Source: Streptomyces sp. CoH27
GTDB lineage: Bacteria; Actinomycetota; Actinomycetes; Streptomycetales; Streptomycetaceae
Length of the DNA: 64,000 bases
Direction: 5' to 3'
Assembly (NCBI RefSeq): GCF_020181035.1
Contig: NZ_JAIQYY010000019.1
Span: 159,280-223,279, forward strand
Shown: positions 48,086 through 56,865 of the stretch, piece by piece
How the letters are laid out: every line of letters starts with the position of its first letter
Numbering within the stretch: position 1 is the first letter of the stretch
Notes under the pieces: generated by a model
Database searches by the model: none
The model's input: only the letters and a program-made list of their open reading frames with translations
Told to the model about the DNA's origin: nothing
Translations under genes and position numbers: made by a program

Positions 48086-49030
48086 GGCGTACAGGTGCCG
48101 GTGCTGCTGCACGGACGGACCGTCATCGACTTCGCGCTCGGCGAGGAATCGCCGGGCATGCCCCGACGGCCGACTCGGTCGTGCCGTGGTTCTCGGTGTC
48201 CGAGCTGCCGGCCACGCTCGCCTTCGCCTTCGCCCGCGCCTGGGAGCTGGGTCTGCCGAGCCCGGACGACCTGGAACGGGACCCTCTGCCGGAGTTCACC
48301 GGAGGCGGCCGGACGCCGTCACGGTCCGGCCTCCGTGGAGCCACACCGCGCCGCTGCGGACCGCCGACCGGGCCGCGGACGACGCCTCCGAGCAGGGCCG
48401 GGACACGCTGGTCGCGCTGATCTGCGCCACCGCCACCGACGCCGACCCCGACCGGATCCCGGGGCAGCGGGCCGGACATCTCGGTCACGCCGGAAACCTG
48501 CTCCTCGGGGAGATCGTCGCGCACCGCAGCGGCTCGGCCTTCGCCGACTTCCCGCGCACCGAGATCACCGGACCGCTCGGGCCGACCGCCTCGCTCGGCG
48601 GCCCGCCCGGCGGCTGGGAGGTGCAGGTGCCGTACCTCGGCCTCGCCGCGCTCGGGGCCCGCCTCACCCTCTTCGACGTCACCCAGGGATACCCGGCGCC
48701 TGCATGGCCGGCCCCGTGGCCGAGGCCGGCGGCTGCTACGCAAGGAGACCTGCGCGGCCTTCGTGCGCGCCCGGCGTCCGGCGGACGTGATGGACGAGAC
48801 GATGGGGGTCCCCCGTGCGCTGGGGGCTGGGGGCTGGGGGCTGGGCCTGATGCTGGACAGGTTCGGCTTCGGCCGGCCCTGTCCGCCGCGCGCCTTCGGC
48901 CGTACCGGAAGGCCGCGCCTGCCTGGTCCTGACGGTTCCGGACACCGGCCTGACGATCGCGGCCCACTTCAACGGCAACGCCTCGCTCACCGATCCGCCG
49001 CGGCCCCCGTCGGCCCGGTGCGGGAACCGT
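48086..49030 (+). pseudogene. Decayed beta-lactamase/serine-hydrolase family gene
   Basis: Fragments of one protein appear in several frames: VPVLLHGRTVIDFALGEESP (about 48095), PTADSVVPWFSVSELPATLA (about 48165), DAVTVRPPWSHTAPLRTADR then GHLGHAGNLLLGEIVAHRSG (about 48315-48520), VMDETMGVPRALG (about 48788) and WGLGLMLDRFGFGRP, then CLVLTVPDTGLTIAAHFNGN (about 48918). These match the class C/D-type esterase family, including HTAPLRTADR. At 48821-48841 three copies of the 7-bp unit TGGGGGC interrupt the frame, so slippage contributed to the damage. Several frameshifts and gaps make it inactive. It ends just before the carboxylate-amine ligase gene. Confidence 0.7.
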
Positions 49031-49103
49031 CCGCTTGGTGGCCCTCGCGCGATGGTGCGACGCTGGTGGAGAGGTCGCCGCCGAGGGGACTGCTGGAGGG
49101 CCG

Positions 49104-50582
49104 ATGGGCCGCGACGTCCCGGCGCTCGTCTTCACCCGCGAGGACCGCCGCCGGTACCGGATCAAGATGCACGCGTGCCTCGACGCGCTGGCGCAGATGC
49201 TGCGCGACGAACGGTTCGAGTCCGAGCGGCCCCAGGTCGGCCTGGAGATCGAGCTGAACCTGGTGGACGACAGGGCCGAGCCCGCGATGCGCAACAGCGA
49301 CGCGCTGGAGGCCATCTCCGACCCCGCCTGGTCCACCGAACTGGGCCGGTTCAACCTGGAGATCAACGTCCCGCCCCGGCGCCTGACGGCGGGCGGACCC
49401 GACGCGTGGGAGAGCGAGATCCGGGCCGCGCTGAACCACGCCGACGAGCGGGCCGGATCCATCGGCACCCACCTGATCATGATCGGGATCCTGCCCACGC
49501 TGCGCCAGGAGGACATCGGCGAGGACTCCCTGTCGGAGAACCCCCGCTACCGGCTGCTCAACGACCAGATCTTCGCGGCCCGCGGTGAGGACCTGCGCAT
49601 CGAGGTGGACGGCGTCGACCGGCTGCGGACGTACGCGGACACGATCACCCCGGAGGCCGCGTGCACCAGCACCCAGTTCCATCTCCAGGTCTCCCCCGAG
49701 GAGTTCGCGCCCTACTGGAACGCGGCGCAGGCGATCGCCGGGGTCCAGGTCGCGCTGGCGGCGAACTCCCCGTTCCTGTTCGGCAAGGAGCTGTGGCACG
49801 AGACCCGTGTCCCGCTGTTCGAGCAGGCCACCGACACCCGCCCGGAGGAGATCAAGGTGCAGGGCGTACGGCCCCGGGTGTGGTTCGGGGAGCGGTGGAT
49901 CAACAGCGTCTTCGACCTGTTCGAGGAGAACCTCCGCTACTTCCCGGCTCTGCTCCCCCTGTGCGACGAGCAGGACCCGGCCGATACCCTGGACCGCGGC
50001 GACATCCCCGACCTCGGCGAACTCACCCTGCACAACGGCACGATCTACCGCTGGAACCGTCCCGTCTACGCCGTCTCCCACGACATGCCGCACATCCGGG
50101 TGGAGAACCGGGTGCTGCCCGCCGGTCCGACCGTCGCCGACACGCTCGCCAACGGCGCCTTCTACTACGGCCTCACCCGGGCCCTGGTCGAGGAGGACCG
50201 GCCGGTGTGGTCGCGGATGTCGTTCGCGGCCGCCGAGGACAATCTGCACACCGCCGCCCGGCACGGCATCGAGGCCCTGCTGTACTGGCCCGGCATGGGT
50301 GAGGTCCCGGTCCCGGAACTGGTGTTGCGCCGGCTGCTGCCGCTCGCCCACCGGGGTCTCGCGCTGTCCGGTATGGACGAGGCGTGGCGGGAGCCGCTGC
50401 TCGGCGTCATCGAGCAGCGCTGTGTGACGGTGCGCAACGGCGCGGTGTGGCAGAAGGAGATGTGCCACCGCCTCGACGCCACCACCCGCGCCGGCCGCCA
50501 TGAGGCGCTGCGCCGGATGACCATGCTGTACGTCGACTACATGCATCTCAACGCCCCGGTCCACACCTGGCCGGTGGACTGA
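49104..50582 (+). CDS. Glutamate-cysteine-ligase-type carboxylate-amine ligase (GCS2 family)
   Basis: This 492-aa ATP-dependent ligase of the GCS2 family joins a carboxylate to an amine. Key blocks are PQVGLEIELNLVDDRAEPAM (about residues 44-63, metal-binding Glu residues), WSTELGRFNLEINVPPR (about 78-94), STQFHLQVSPEEFAPYWNAA, FLFGKELWHETRVPLFEQA and PHIRVENRVLPAGPTVADTL. The family includes EgtA and other gamma-glutamyl ligases, and the substrate is not assigned. The ATG at 49104 follows GGAGG at 4 nt. An in-frame GTG at 49035 is less likely. It is cytosolic, with no clear operon partner. Confidence 0.8.
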   Translation: MGRDVPALVFTREDRRRYRIKMHACLDALAQMLRDERFESERPQVGLEIELNLVDDRAEPAMRNSDALEAISDPAWSTELGRFNLEINVPPRRLTAGGPDAWESEIRAALNHADERAGSIGTHLIMIGILPTLRQEDIGEDSLSENPRYRLLNDQIFAARGEDLRIEVDGVDRLRTYADTITPEAACTSTQFHLQVSPEEFAPYWNAAQAIAGVQVALAANSPFLFGKELWHETRVPLFEQATDTRPEEIKVQGVRPRVWFGERWINSVFDLFEENLRYFPALLPLCDEQDPADTLDRGDIPDLGELTLHNGTIYRWNRPVYAVSHDMPHIRVENRVLPAGPTVADTLANGAFYYGLTRALVEEDRPVWSRMSFAAAEDNLHTAARHGIEALLYWPGMGEVPVPELVLRRLLPLAHRGLALSGMDEAWREPLLGVIEQRCVTVRNGAVWQKEMCHRLDATTRAGRHEALRRMTMLYVDYMHLNAPVHTWPVD

Positions 50583-50584
50583 AC

Positions 50585-50670
50585 CGGCCCGGCCGTCGCA
50601 GGTGCGTCCGGCGCGGGTCAGGTACTCCTCGTTCGGCAGGCGGATGACGAGACCGTCGGGCAGGTCGCAC
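50585..50670 (-). pseudogene. Possible C-terminal remnant of an S41-type peptidase
   Basis: The minus strand reads ACDLPDGLVIRLPNEEYLTR then AGRTCDGRAGS, resembling the late strand-turn of S41 (tail-specific) peptidases, where LPNG and EYLTxxGR recur. A run of nine C lies at 50672-50680, after which the frame has no counterpart. There is no start. The call rests on this short stretch alone. Confidence 0.25.
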
Positions 50671-50689
50671 GCCCCCCCCCGCACGCGCC

Positions 50690-51106
50690 TCACCCGGACC
50701 GGGTCACGCCGTTCAGCGGAACGCGCCGCGCGGTCACCGTGCGGTGGCTGATCCGCCAGCCGTCGGGGGTGCGGACGAGGATGTCGTCGTAGGTGACGGA
50801 GCCGCAGGAGCCGTCCGTGCGCACGCCGAGGCCCTTGGAGCGGGCGCGTACCCCGCCGTCCGCCGCTTCCCGCACGACGACGTTGGTGACGTGATGGGCG
50901 ACGGGATTGCCGGCGCCGAGGGCCAGCGCCGCCTCCCGGATGGCAGGCAGGCCCGTCAGCGGGTCCTGCCCGAAGTCGGTCACGTCATAGACGACGTCCG
51001 GGGTGAACAGCTCGTCGAGGCGGTCGAGTTCACCGTCGTCCACGAGGTGACCGTGCAGCGCGATCAACTCGCTGATGGCAAGCCGGTCTTCGAGCGTCAG
51101 CGTCAT
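50690..51106 (-). CDS. SnoaL/NTF2-like protein
   Basis: This 138-aa cone-shaped NTF2-like domain protein has LEDRLAISELIALHGHLVDD (residues 5-24), ELFTPDVVYDVTDFGQDPLT, HHVTNVVVREAADGGVRARS and a final strand DGWRISHRTVTARRVPLN. SnoaL-type enzymes include polyketide cyclases, limonene-epoxide hydrolases and ketosteroid isomerases; many homologues just bind small ligands. The conserved Asp and His of the pocket are plausible but no catalytic set is certain. The ATG at 51106 has GAGAGGGA upstream. It lies downstream of the AzlCD genes on the same strand, 25 bp after azlD. Confidence 0.75.
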   Translation of the reverse strand: MTLTLEDRLAISELIALHGHLVDDGELDRLDELFTPDVVYDVTDFGQDPLTGLPAIREAALALGAGNPVAHHVTNVVVREAADGGVRARSKGLGVRTDGSCGSVTYDDILVRTPDGWRISHRTVTARRVPLNGVTRSG

Positions 51107-51131
51107 GTACGTCCCTCTCGGTCGGCGGGTG

Positions 51132-51461
51132 TCAGTGCGCGAACACCGTACTCGCCAGCGCGACATGCACCGCGGTGCCGGCCAGGATGCTCAGCGGGGC
51201 GTTGCGCCGCCACAGGTGCACGCCGACGGTGACGGTCAGCGCCGCAAGGGGGGCCGGCACGGCGGTGGGCGTGAGCGGCAGGTCGCGCAGGCAGTAGACG
51301 ACCAGGATCACCATGATCCCGGCGGGCATCCGGGACTGGAGGTATCGCACGGTCCGGCTCGCGCGCAGCGGGCCGAGCACGGCGAACGGCAGGGCGCGCA
51401 GGGCCCAGGTGACGGCGGCGGCGACGAGGACCGCGGCGACGAGATAGGGCGTGTCAGGCAT
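51132..51461 (-). CDS. azlD: AzlD-like branched-chain amino-acid exporter subunit
   Basis: This 109-aa membrane protein of the AzlD family has four hydrophobic segments: about residues 5-24, 35-58 (VRYLQSRMPAGIMVILVVYC), 64-84 (VPAPLAALTVTVGVHLW) and 92-107. It works with AzlC as a small exporter for branched-chain or aromatic amino acids. The first codon overlaps the end of azlC by 8 bp, indicating coupled synthesis. It is probably induced through the divergent Lrp regulator. Confidence 0.85.
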   Translation of the reverse strand: MPDTPYLVAAVLVAAAVTWALRALPFAVLGPLRASRTVRYLQSRMPAGIMVILVVYCLRDLPLTPTAVPAPLAALTVTVGVHLWRRNAPLSILAGTAVHVALASTVFAH

Positions 51462-52209
51462 GGCTCGGGTCCTTCCCCACGGTCAGCCGGCGCACGAGGA
51501 GCCCGGCGGTGAACAGGCCGAAGGCGGCGAGGAGCAGGCTGCCCGGGAAGAGCAGCCGGGCGGCGAGCGCGCTGAGCAGGGCGAGCACCGGTGTCGGCAG
51601 ATCCTCCCGCCGCTCGCGCACGGCCTCCAGCGCCAGCACCGTGAACAGTGCCGTGAGCGCGAAGTCCAGGCCCTTGACGCCGTCGGGGACGAGTGAGCCG
51701 AGCAGCGCTCCGGCGGTGGCGCCGCCGGCCCAGTACAGCTGCATGAAGAGCTGGAGCCACAGGATGCGGCGCCCGGACCAGGTGCGGGCCTGCTGCCCAG
51801 CGGTGAGCGCGTAGGCCTCGTCGCACAGCGCGAAGGTGCTGTAGGCCTTGCCGAGGGGGCCCTTGACCCGGTCCAGCGGGAACGACAGGGCGTAGAAGAC
51901 GTGCCGGACGTTCACCAGCAACGCCGAGACGGCGACCGAGGCCAGTGGTACGGCGGCGGTGACCATGCCGATGAGCAGGAACTCGAAGGACCCGGCGTAG
52001 ATCAGCGCGCTGGACAGGCTCGCCCACCACCAGTCGACGCCGGAGTGCGCGACGAGCACGCCGAAGGCGGCCCCGAGCGGGACGAAGCCCAGCCCCACGG
52101 AGGCCGAGTCCCGGAAGGCGGCCCGCGCCTCGGACCGGCTCCGCGGCGGCGCGGCGAGAGCGGGCAGCGACGGGTCGCCGGCGACGTCCACGGCAGGAGG
52201 TATTCGCAT
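51454..52209 (-). CDS. azlC: AzlC-like branched-chain amino-acid exporter subunit
   Basis: The 251-aa permease has about five to six hydrophobic segments, including VGLGFVPLGAAFGVLVAHSG, ASLSSALIYAGSFEFLLIGM, AAVPLASVAVSALLVNVRHV and GLDFALTALFTVLALEAV. The AzlC signature region spans FRDSASVGLGFVPLG to RHVFYALSFPLDR. With AzlD it exports branched-chain amino acids such as leucine or azaleucine. The gene pair is divergent from an Lrp/AsnC gene, the usual regulatory partner. The ATG at 52209 lies within the regulatory intergenic region. Confidence 0.88.
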   Translation of the reverse strand: MRIPPAVDVAGDPSLPALAAPPRSRSEARAAFRDSASVGLGFVPLGAAFGVLVAHSGVDWWWASLSSALIYAGSFEFLLIGMVTAAVPLASVAVSALLVNVRHVFYALSFPLDRVKGPLGKAYSTFALCDEAYALTAGQQARTWSGRRILWLQLFMQLYWAGGATAGALLGSLVPDGVKGLDFALTALFTVLALEAVRERREDLPTPVLALLSALAARLLFPGSLLLAAFGLFTAGLLVRRLTVGKDPSHA

Positions 52210-52212
52210 GGA

Positions 52213-52257
52213 GACATTTTAGGAGGAATCTCACGGCATATGGTTGCCGATAATGTC
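52213..52257. promoter_or_regulatory. Nested inverted repeats in the AzlC/Lrp divergent promoter
   Basis: GACATT (52213-52218) and AATGTC (52252-52257) are outer arms. CGGCA (52234-52238) and TGCCG (52245-52249) form an inner dyad. These cover the 62 bp between azlC and the Lrp gene and resemble Lrp/AsnC binding arrays. Confidence 0.5.
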
Positions 52258-52271
52258 TATAGGATGGGCTC

Positions 52272-52730
52272 ATGCGCAATGAAGTGAATCTCGATGCCAT
52301 CGATCGCGACATTCTGTTTCACCTCGGCCGGGACGGGCGGCTGACCAACGTCGAGCTGGCCCAGCGGGTGGGGCTGACCCCGCCGCCGTGCCTGCGCCGG
52401 GTCAAGCGGCTGGAGGAGGCCGGGATCATCACCGGGTACCGGGCGGTCGTGGATCCCGAAGCCCTGGGCCGGAGCCTGGAGGTCCTCGTCGACGTCGAGG
52501 TCAGCGCCAACGACCGCACGACGTTCCTGGAGTTCGAGGACACCGTGGCCGGCTACGACGAGGTCATCGAGTTCCGCCGGATGTACGGCCGGCCCGACTA
52601 CTTCGTCCGCGTCGCCGTCGCCGACCACGCGGCCTACGAAGCCTTCCTGGTGGAGAAGCTCAGCGGACTGCCCTGCGTCCTGCGCATCGACTCCCACCTG
52701 ACCATGAAGACGATCAAGTCCGGCCCCTGA
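52272..52730 (+). CDS. Lrp/AsnC-family regulator
   Basis: The 152-aa protein has the HTH LDAIDRDILFHLGRDGRLTN, VELAQRVGLTPPPCLRRVKR and LEEAGIITGYRAVVDP at residues 7-60. The RAM ligand domain (SLEVLVDVEVSANDRTTFLE, YGRPDYFVRVAVADHAAYEA) then follows. It senses amino acids, most likely branched-chain ones, and controls the divergent AzlCD exporter. The ATG at 52272 lies 62 bp from azlC, and the palindromic array falls between the genes. The length and domain order are standard. Confidence 0.92.
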   Translation: MRNEVNLDAIDRDILFHLGRDGRLTNVELAQRVGLTPPPCLRRVKRLEEAGIITGYRAVVDPEALGRSLEVLVDVEVSANDRTTFLEFEDTVAGYDEVIEFRRMYGRPDYFVRVAVADHAAYEAFLVEKLSGLPCVLRIDSHLTMKTIKSGP

Positions 52731-52805
52731 GCCCGCCAGGAGCAGGATGTAGCGTGCAACTACCTGCTCGACGCCTGGCCGCCCATCCTTGAGGAGAGAC
52801 ACCCG

Positions 52806-53603
52806 TTGTCCGCCAGCTACTTCGAACGCATCGACCGGCACCGGTACAAGCCCACCGCGCACGCGAGCGGCGCCTGGGACTCCGACGAGACGCACTTCAG
52901 CCCGCTGGCCGGACTCGTCGTCCACGCCATCGACGGGTATCTCGCCGAGCGGCCGCACGGCGGACTGCTGCTGTCCCGGATCAGCTTCGACATCCTGGGG
53001 CGGCTCGCCCTGGACGAGTGCGAGATCCGCGTGGAGTCGATCCGGCCCGGCCGCACGATCGAACTCCTCGAAGCGGTCGTGGACATCGCGGGACGGACGG
53101 CCGTACGGGCCCGCGCCTGGCTGCTCACCGAGGTCGACACCGGCGCGGTGGCCGGCGGCGGTGCCGCCCGCCTCACCCCGCCGGACGCGATCGCCTCGCA
53201 GTCGCTGACCTCCGTGTGGCCCGGCGGCCACTGCGCGTCCATCGACTTCCGGCCCGTCGTCGCCCCGCAGCCCGGCCGTACCACGGCCTGGATCTCCACG
53301 CGCCTCGACCTCGTCGCCGGCGAGCCGAGCAGCCCCCTCGCGTCCTACGTCGCCCTCGTCGACACCGCCAACGGCATCGCCGTGCGCCGCCCGCCGACCG
53401 AGTGGATGTTCCCCAACGTCGACCTGACGGTCCACCTCCACCGCAGGCCGGAGGGCCGCTGGGTCGGCATGGACACCACGGTCGTCTTCGGCCCCACCGG
53501 CCAGGGCCTCACCAGCACGGTCCTGCACGACGTCCACGGCCCGGTCGGCCAGGCCCAGCAGACCCTCACCGTACGACCACTGCCGGGCCGGGGCGGGGCA
53601 TAG
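52806..53603 (+). CDS. Acyl-CoA thioesterase-type double-hotdog protein
   Basis: The 265-aa protein resembles TesB-like 4HBT_3 thioesterases: YFERIDRHRYKPTAHASGAW (start), LLLSRISFDILGRLALDECE, RTIELLEAVVDIAGRTAVRA (first hotdog) and VDLTVHLHRRPEGRWVGMDT, VVFGPTGQGLTSTVLHDVHG (second hotdog). The Asp/Gln/Thr set of TesB is not clear. It may hydrolyse acyl-CoA or bind acyl chains. The TTG at 52806 has GAGGAGAG 8 nt upstream. It is cytosolic and monocistronic, downstream of the Lrp gene on the same strand. Confidence 0.75.
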   Translation: MSASYFERIDRHRYKPTAHASGAWDSDETHFSPLAGLVVHAIDGYLAERPHGGLLLSRISFDILGRLALDECEIRVESIRPGRTIELLEAVVDIAGRTAVRARAWLLTEVDTGAVAGGGAARLTPPDAIASQSLTSVWPGGHCASIDFRPVVAPQPGRTTAWISTRLDLVAGEPSSPLASYVALVDTANGIAVRRPPTEWMFPNVDLTVHLHRRPEGRWVGMDTTVVFGPTGQGLTSTVLHDVHGPVGQAQQTLTVRPLPGRGGA

Positions 53604-53780
53604 CGAAGGCCGTGCCGCCGGCGCCGCACAGGCCGAGCCCATGAGATGACCCCGGCTCCGGCTCGCCGGCTCTCAACGGCCCGTCACCTGGCGGTTTCCA
53701 CGCCGGTCACCGCCTGAAAACGGACACGACGGCGTCGAACCGCGTGTGACACCCTGGGCGGCAGGCGAACAGGGGGACAC

Positions 53781-54446
53781 ATGTGCGCAGAGGCACGGGT
53801 GTTGCGGGCGGCGTACGAGGCCTCGGTGGCGGCCGTCGCGGGGCTGAGCGACGAGGAGTCGTGGGTGCCGAGCGGCTGTACCGGCTGGGCGGTCCGTGAT
53901 CTTCTCTTCCACTGCCTGGGCGACGCCCAGCGCGCCCTGGTGGCCCTGCACACGCCGTCACCGGAGCCGGCGGACCGGGACGCGGTGACGTACTGGCAGG
54001 ACTGGCGGCCGAACCCGGTCGGCGCGGCGAACGGCCGCCGCTGGGCGCGGGTGAACGCGAGCATGTTCCTGGACTGGGGACAGCTGCGGGGCCTGTACCT
54101 GGAGACGCTGACGGCGACCGTGCACGCGTCGGAGGCGGCCGACCCCGCGCTGCCCGTCGCCACCCAGGGGCATGTGCTGACCGCCGGCGACCTGCTGACC
54201 ACCCTCGCGGTGGAGGCGACCGTGCACCATCTCGACCTGACCGTCGGCCTCCCGCACGCCCCTGGACCGTCGCCCGAGGGACTGGCCGCGGTGCGCGCCA
54301 CGCTGGACGGGCTGCTCGGCCGGCCCGCGCTTCCGGAGTGGAGCGACACGCACTACGCACGCGTGGGCACCGGCCGGGCTCCGCTGACGGGGGCCGAGCG
54401 CGCCGCCCTGGGCGCGGCGGCCGAGCGGTTCCCGCTGTTCGGCTGA
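53781..54446 (+). CDS. Mycothiol-dependent maleylpyruvate-isomerase-like DinB-fold protein
   Basis: The 221-aa protein has the MDMPI N-terminal signature: VPSGCTGWAVRDLLFHCLGD (residues 30-49), DWGQLRGLYLETLTATVHAS, and TLAVEATVHHLDLTVGLP (the metal-binding His pair region, about 145-162). Such DinB-fold enzymes use mycothiol as thiol cofactor, as expected in actinomycetes. The substrate is unknown. The ATG at 53781 follows AGGGGGA. It is soluble. No partner gene is apparent. Confidence 0.8.
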   Translation: MCAEARVLRAAYEASVAAVAGLSDEESWVPSGCTGWAVRDLLFHCLGDAQRALVALHTPSPEPADRDAVTYWQDWRPNPVGAANGRRWARVNASMFLDWGQLRGLYLETLTATVHASEAADPALPVATQGHVLTAGDLLTTLAVEATVHHLDLTVGLPHAPGPSPEGLAAVRATLDGLLGRPALPEWSDTHYARVGTGRAPLTGAERAALGAAAERFPLFG

Positions 54447-54500
54447 CACCACCTGCGCGGTGCGGGGCGGGCCGGCCGGGTTGATGGAAACCTGCGAGCC

Positions 54501-54782
54501 ATGAACAACCCGCCCAGCATCAACAGTTACGTCGACCGCGTCACAGCGGGCCCCGGCGGAGCCATGACCGACGAGGCCGGCGTCCTCACCGGCGACCTGA
54601 CCGTCGCGACCATCCTGCTGTCCGACGGTCACAGCGCGCGGGTCGCCGTCCAGCAGTCCGGCAACGACACGTGGTACACCCTCAGCGGCAGCCCGGCACC
54701 CGTACCCGCCGGGCAACTCGCCGCCTATCACCGGGATCTGCTGGGCCGCATCCGGCGCGGCGGCGGCACCCGAGCCAGCTGA
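54501..54782 (+). CDS. Small protein of unknown function, 93 aa
   Basis: The protein has a beta-rich centre (VLTGDLTVATILLSDGHSAR, VAVQQSGNDTWYTLSG) and a basic C-terminal helix (LAAYHRDLLGRIRRGGGTRA). No domain is recognised. Its ATG (54501) has no strong ribosome site. Codon usage and the position after the MDMPI-like gene support a real small gene. Function is unknown. Confidence 0.6.
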   Translation: MNNPPSINSYVDRVTAGPGGAMTDEAGVLTGDLTVATILLSDGHSARVAVQQSGNDTWYTLSGSPAPVPAGQLAAYHRDLLGRIRRGGGTRAS

Positions 54783-54854
54783 CGGTCCATCAATGACGGT
54801 GGGCTTCCATTCGGTTCACTCCCTCATGAACACGCAAAAGGCGGCTCCCACACC

Positions 54855-54896
54855 TTGACCGGCATCTGGTCCAGACCAATCATGGCCTAGACCAAT
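54855..54896 (+). promoter_or_regulatory. Chitinase promoter with direct-repeat (DasR-type) operators
   Basis: TGGTCCAGACCAAT (54867-54880) and TGGCCTAGACCAAT (54883-54896) are near-identical direct repeats, each palindromic at its core. They overlap a TTGACC -35 (54855-54860) and a -10-like AATCAT (54878-54883). Such repeats are the classic chitin-inducible element of Streptomyces chitinase genes, close to the DasR consensus. Confidence 0.75.
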
Positions 54897-54956
54897 AGCC
54901 CCGGCCGGGCTGCTCGCATCCCGTTCGATCGCCTGTCATCCATCCGGGAGTACCCG

Positions 54957-56708
54957 ATGACCCGTCCGAGATCCCTCCGCGCCCTGCTCGCCGGCGCGGC
55001 CACCCTGGCCGCGTCCGCAGGGCTCGCCCTCGGGGCCACAGGCACCGCGCAGGCGGCGACCCCGCTGCCCGCGCTCGTCTTCGCGCCCTACTTCGAGGCC
55101 TACAACGGCGACAGCCCCGCCGCACTCTCCCAGGCCTCCGGCGCCACATACCTGACGATGGCCTTCCTCCAGACCGACAAGAAGGGCTCCTGCACGCCGT
55201 ACTGGAACGGCGACACGGGCAAGCCGGTCGACTCCTCCGTCTTCGGCGCCGACTTCGCCACGATCCGCTCCCGCGGCGGTGACGTGATCCCGTCCCTCGG
55301 CGGCTACGCGGCCGACAACGGCGGCACCGAGATAGCCGACAGCTGCACGAACGTCGACTCCATAGCCGCCGCCTACGAGAAGATCATCACGACCTACGAC
55401 GTCTCGCGGCTCGACATGGATGTCGAGGACAACTCCCTGACCGACACCGCGGGCATCGACCGCCGCAACCAGGCCATCAAGAAGGTGCAGGACTGGGCGG
55501 CCGCGAACGGGCGCTCGGTGCAGTTCTCGTACACCCTGCCGACCACGACGACCGGGCTCGCCGACAGCGGGCTCGCGGTGCTGCGCAGCGCGAAGAACGC
55601 GGGCGCCAAGGTGGACGTCGTCAACATCATGACGTTCGACTACTACGACGGCGCCACCCACCACATGGCGACCGACACGGAGACGGCGGCGAGCGGACTG
55701 CACGATCAACTGGCCTCGCTCTACCCGAATCTGTCGGACAGTCAGCTGTGGAACACGATCGGCGTCATAGAGATGCCCGGCGTGGACGACTACGGCCCGG
55801 CGGAAACCTTCACCACCGCCGACGCGACGACCGTGTACGACTGGGCCGTCTCCAAGGGCATCAACACCCTCTCCTTCTGGGCCCTCCAGCGCGACAACGG
55901 CGGCTGCCCCGGCGGCAGCGCCTCCGACACCTGCTCCGGCATCGCCCAGGACACCTGGTACTTCAGCCACACCTTCGAGCCCTTCACCGGCGGCACGACG
56001 ACACCGCCCGCGAGCGACTTCGCCGTCTCCCTCTCCCCCGCCACCGCCTCGGTCGACCCCGGCGGCTCGGCGACGGCGACCGTGCAGACGTCGGTGACCT
56101 CGGGCAGCGCCCAGAGCGTGGACCTGGCCGTGAGCGGCGCACCGAGCGGAGTGACCGCCTCCCTCAGCCCCACCTCCGTCACCGCGGGCGGCACCTCCAC
56201 CCTCACCGTGCGGACCAGCACCTCGACGGCACCCGGCACCTACACCCTGACCGTCACCGGCACGGCCGGCACGGTCAAGCACAGCTCTTCGCTCACCCTG
56301 ACCGTGAACGGCTCCGGCGGCGGCACGGGTGTCCTCACCAACGGTGCCTTCGAGACCGGCTCGCTCACCCCCTGGACCTGCGACAGCGGCGCAACGGTGG
56401 TCACCTCGCCGGTACACGGCGGCTCCCACGCCCTGAAGACCACGCCGACCTCTTCGCAGACCGGCCAGTGCGCACAGACCCTCACCCTGAAGCCCGGCAC
56501 CTCCTACACCCTGAGCGGCTGGGTGCAGGGGCCGTACGCCTATCTCGGTGTCAGCGGCGGCGCGACGGCCAGCACCTGGACCTCGTCCACGTCCTGGTCG
56601 AAGCTGACGGTGCCCTTCACCACCGGCTCCTCGGGCACGGTCACGGTCTACGTCCACGGCTGGTACGGACAGGGCCCGGTGTACGCCGACGACCTGACCG
56701 TCAGCTGA
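54957..56708 (+). CDS. Secreted GH18 chitinase with fibronectin-like and carbohydrate-binding domains
   Basis: The 583-aa secreted enzyme has a signal peptide (residues 1-36, RRSLRALLAGA-type hydrophobic core then AQA). The GH18 barrel (about 36-345) has the catalytic motif RLDMDVED, with the acid Glu preserved, plus FAPYFEAYNGD, VIPSLGGYA and FSYTLPTTTTGLADSG. A middle beta-sandwich (about 350-455, SPATASVDPGGSATATVQTS) and a C-terminal domain (about 460-583, TNGAFETGSLTPWTCDSG) look carbohydrate-binding. It cleaves chitin outside the cell. It is regulated by the repeats upstream. GGGAG precedes the ATG at 54957. A hairpin follows downstream. Confidence 0.9.
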   Translation: MTRPRSLRALLAGAATLAASAGLALGATGTAQAATPLPALVFAPYFEAYNGDSPAALSQASGATYLTMAFLQTDKKGSCTPYWNGDTGKPVDSSVFGADFATIRSRGGDVIPSLGGYAADNGGTEIADSCTNVDSIAAAYEKIITTYDVSRLDMDVEDNSLTDTAGIDRRNQAIKKVQDWAAANGRSVQFSYTLPTTTTGLADSGLAVLRSAKNAGAKVDVVNIMTFDYYDGATHHMATDTETAASGLHDQLASLYPNLSDSQLWNTIGVIEMPGVDDYGPAETFTTADATTVYDWAVSKGINTLSFWALQRDNGGCPGGSASDTCSGIAQDTWYFSHTFEPFTGGTTTPPASDFAVSLSPATASVDPGGSATATVQTSVTSGSAQSVDLAVSGAPSGVTASLSPTSVTAGGTSTLTVRTSTSTAPGTYTLTVTGTAGTVKHSSSLTLTVNGSGGGTGVLTNGAFETGSLTPWTCDSGATVVTSPVHGGSHALKTTPTSSQTGQCAQTLTLKPGTSYTLSGWVQGPYAYLGVSGGATASTWTSSTSWSKLTVPFTTGSSGTVTVYVHGWYGQGPVYADDLTVS

Positions 56709-56733
56709 CCACCCGCCGCGCTTCCTCCCCCAA

Positions 56734-56761
56734 GCCCCGCCCGGCACTCGTCGGGCGGGGC
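56734..56761. terminator. Hairpin terminator after the chitinase gene
   Basis: GCCCCGCCCG (56734-56743) pairs with CGGGCGGGGC (56752-56761) around an 8-nt loop. Confidence 0.7.
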
Positions 56762-56865
56762 CGGGCGGTGAGCCCGCCTCACGGCCGGACCGGCGCACGG
56801 GCGGTGTCTTCCGTACGCTGAAAGGACCGAGGCTCTGGGGGGTGTCCCGCAGGCAGGAGAGGGTC

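Noticed and set aside
50672..50680. A run of nine C as a programmed frameshift site
   Set aside because: It lies outside intact genes and borders only a short remnant, so no frameshifted product can be argued.
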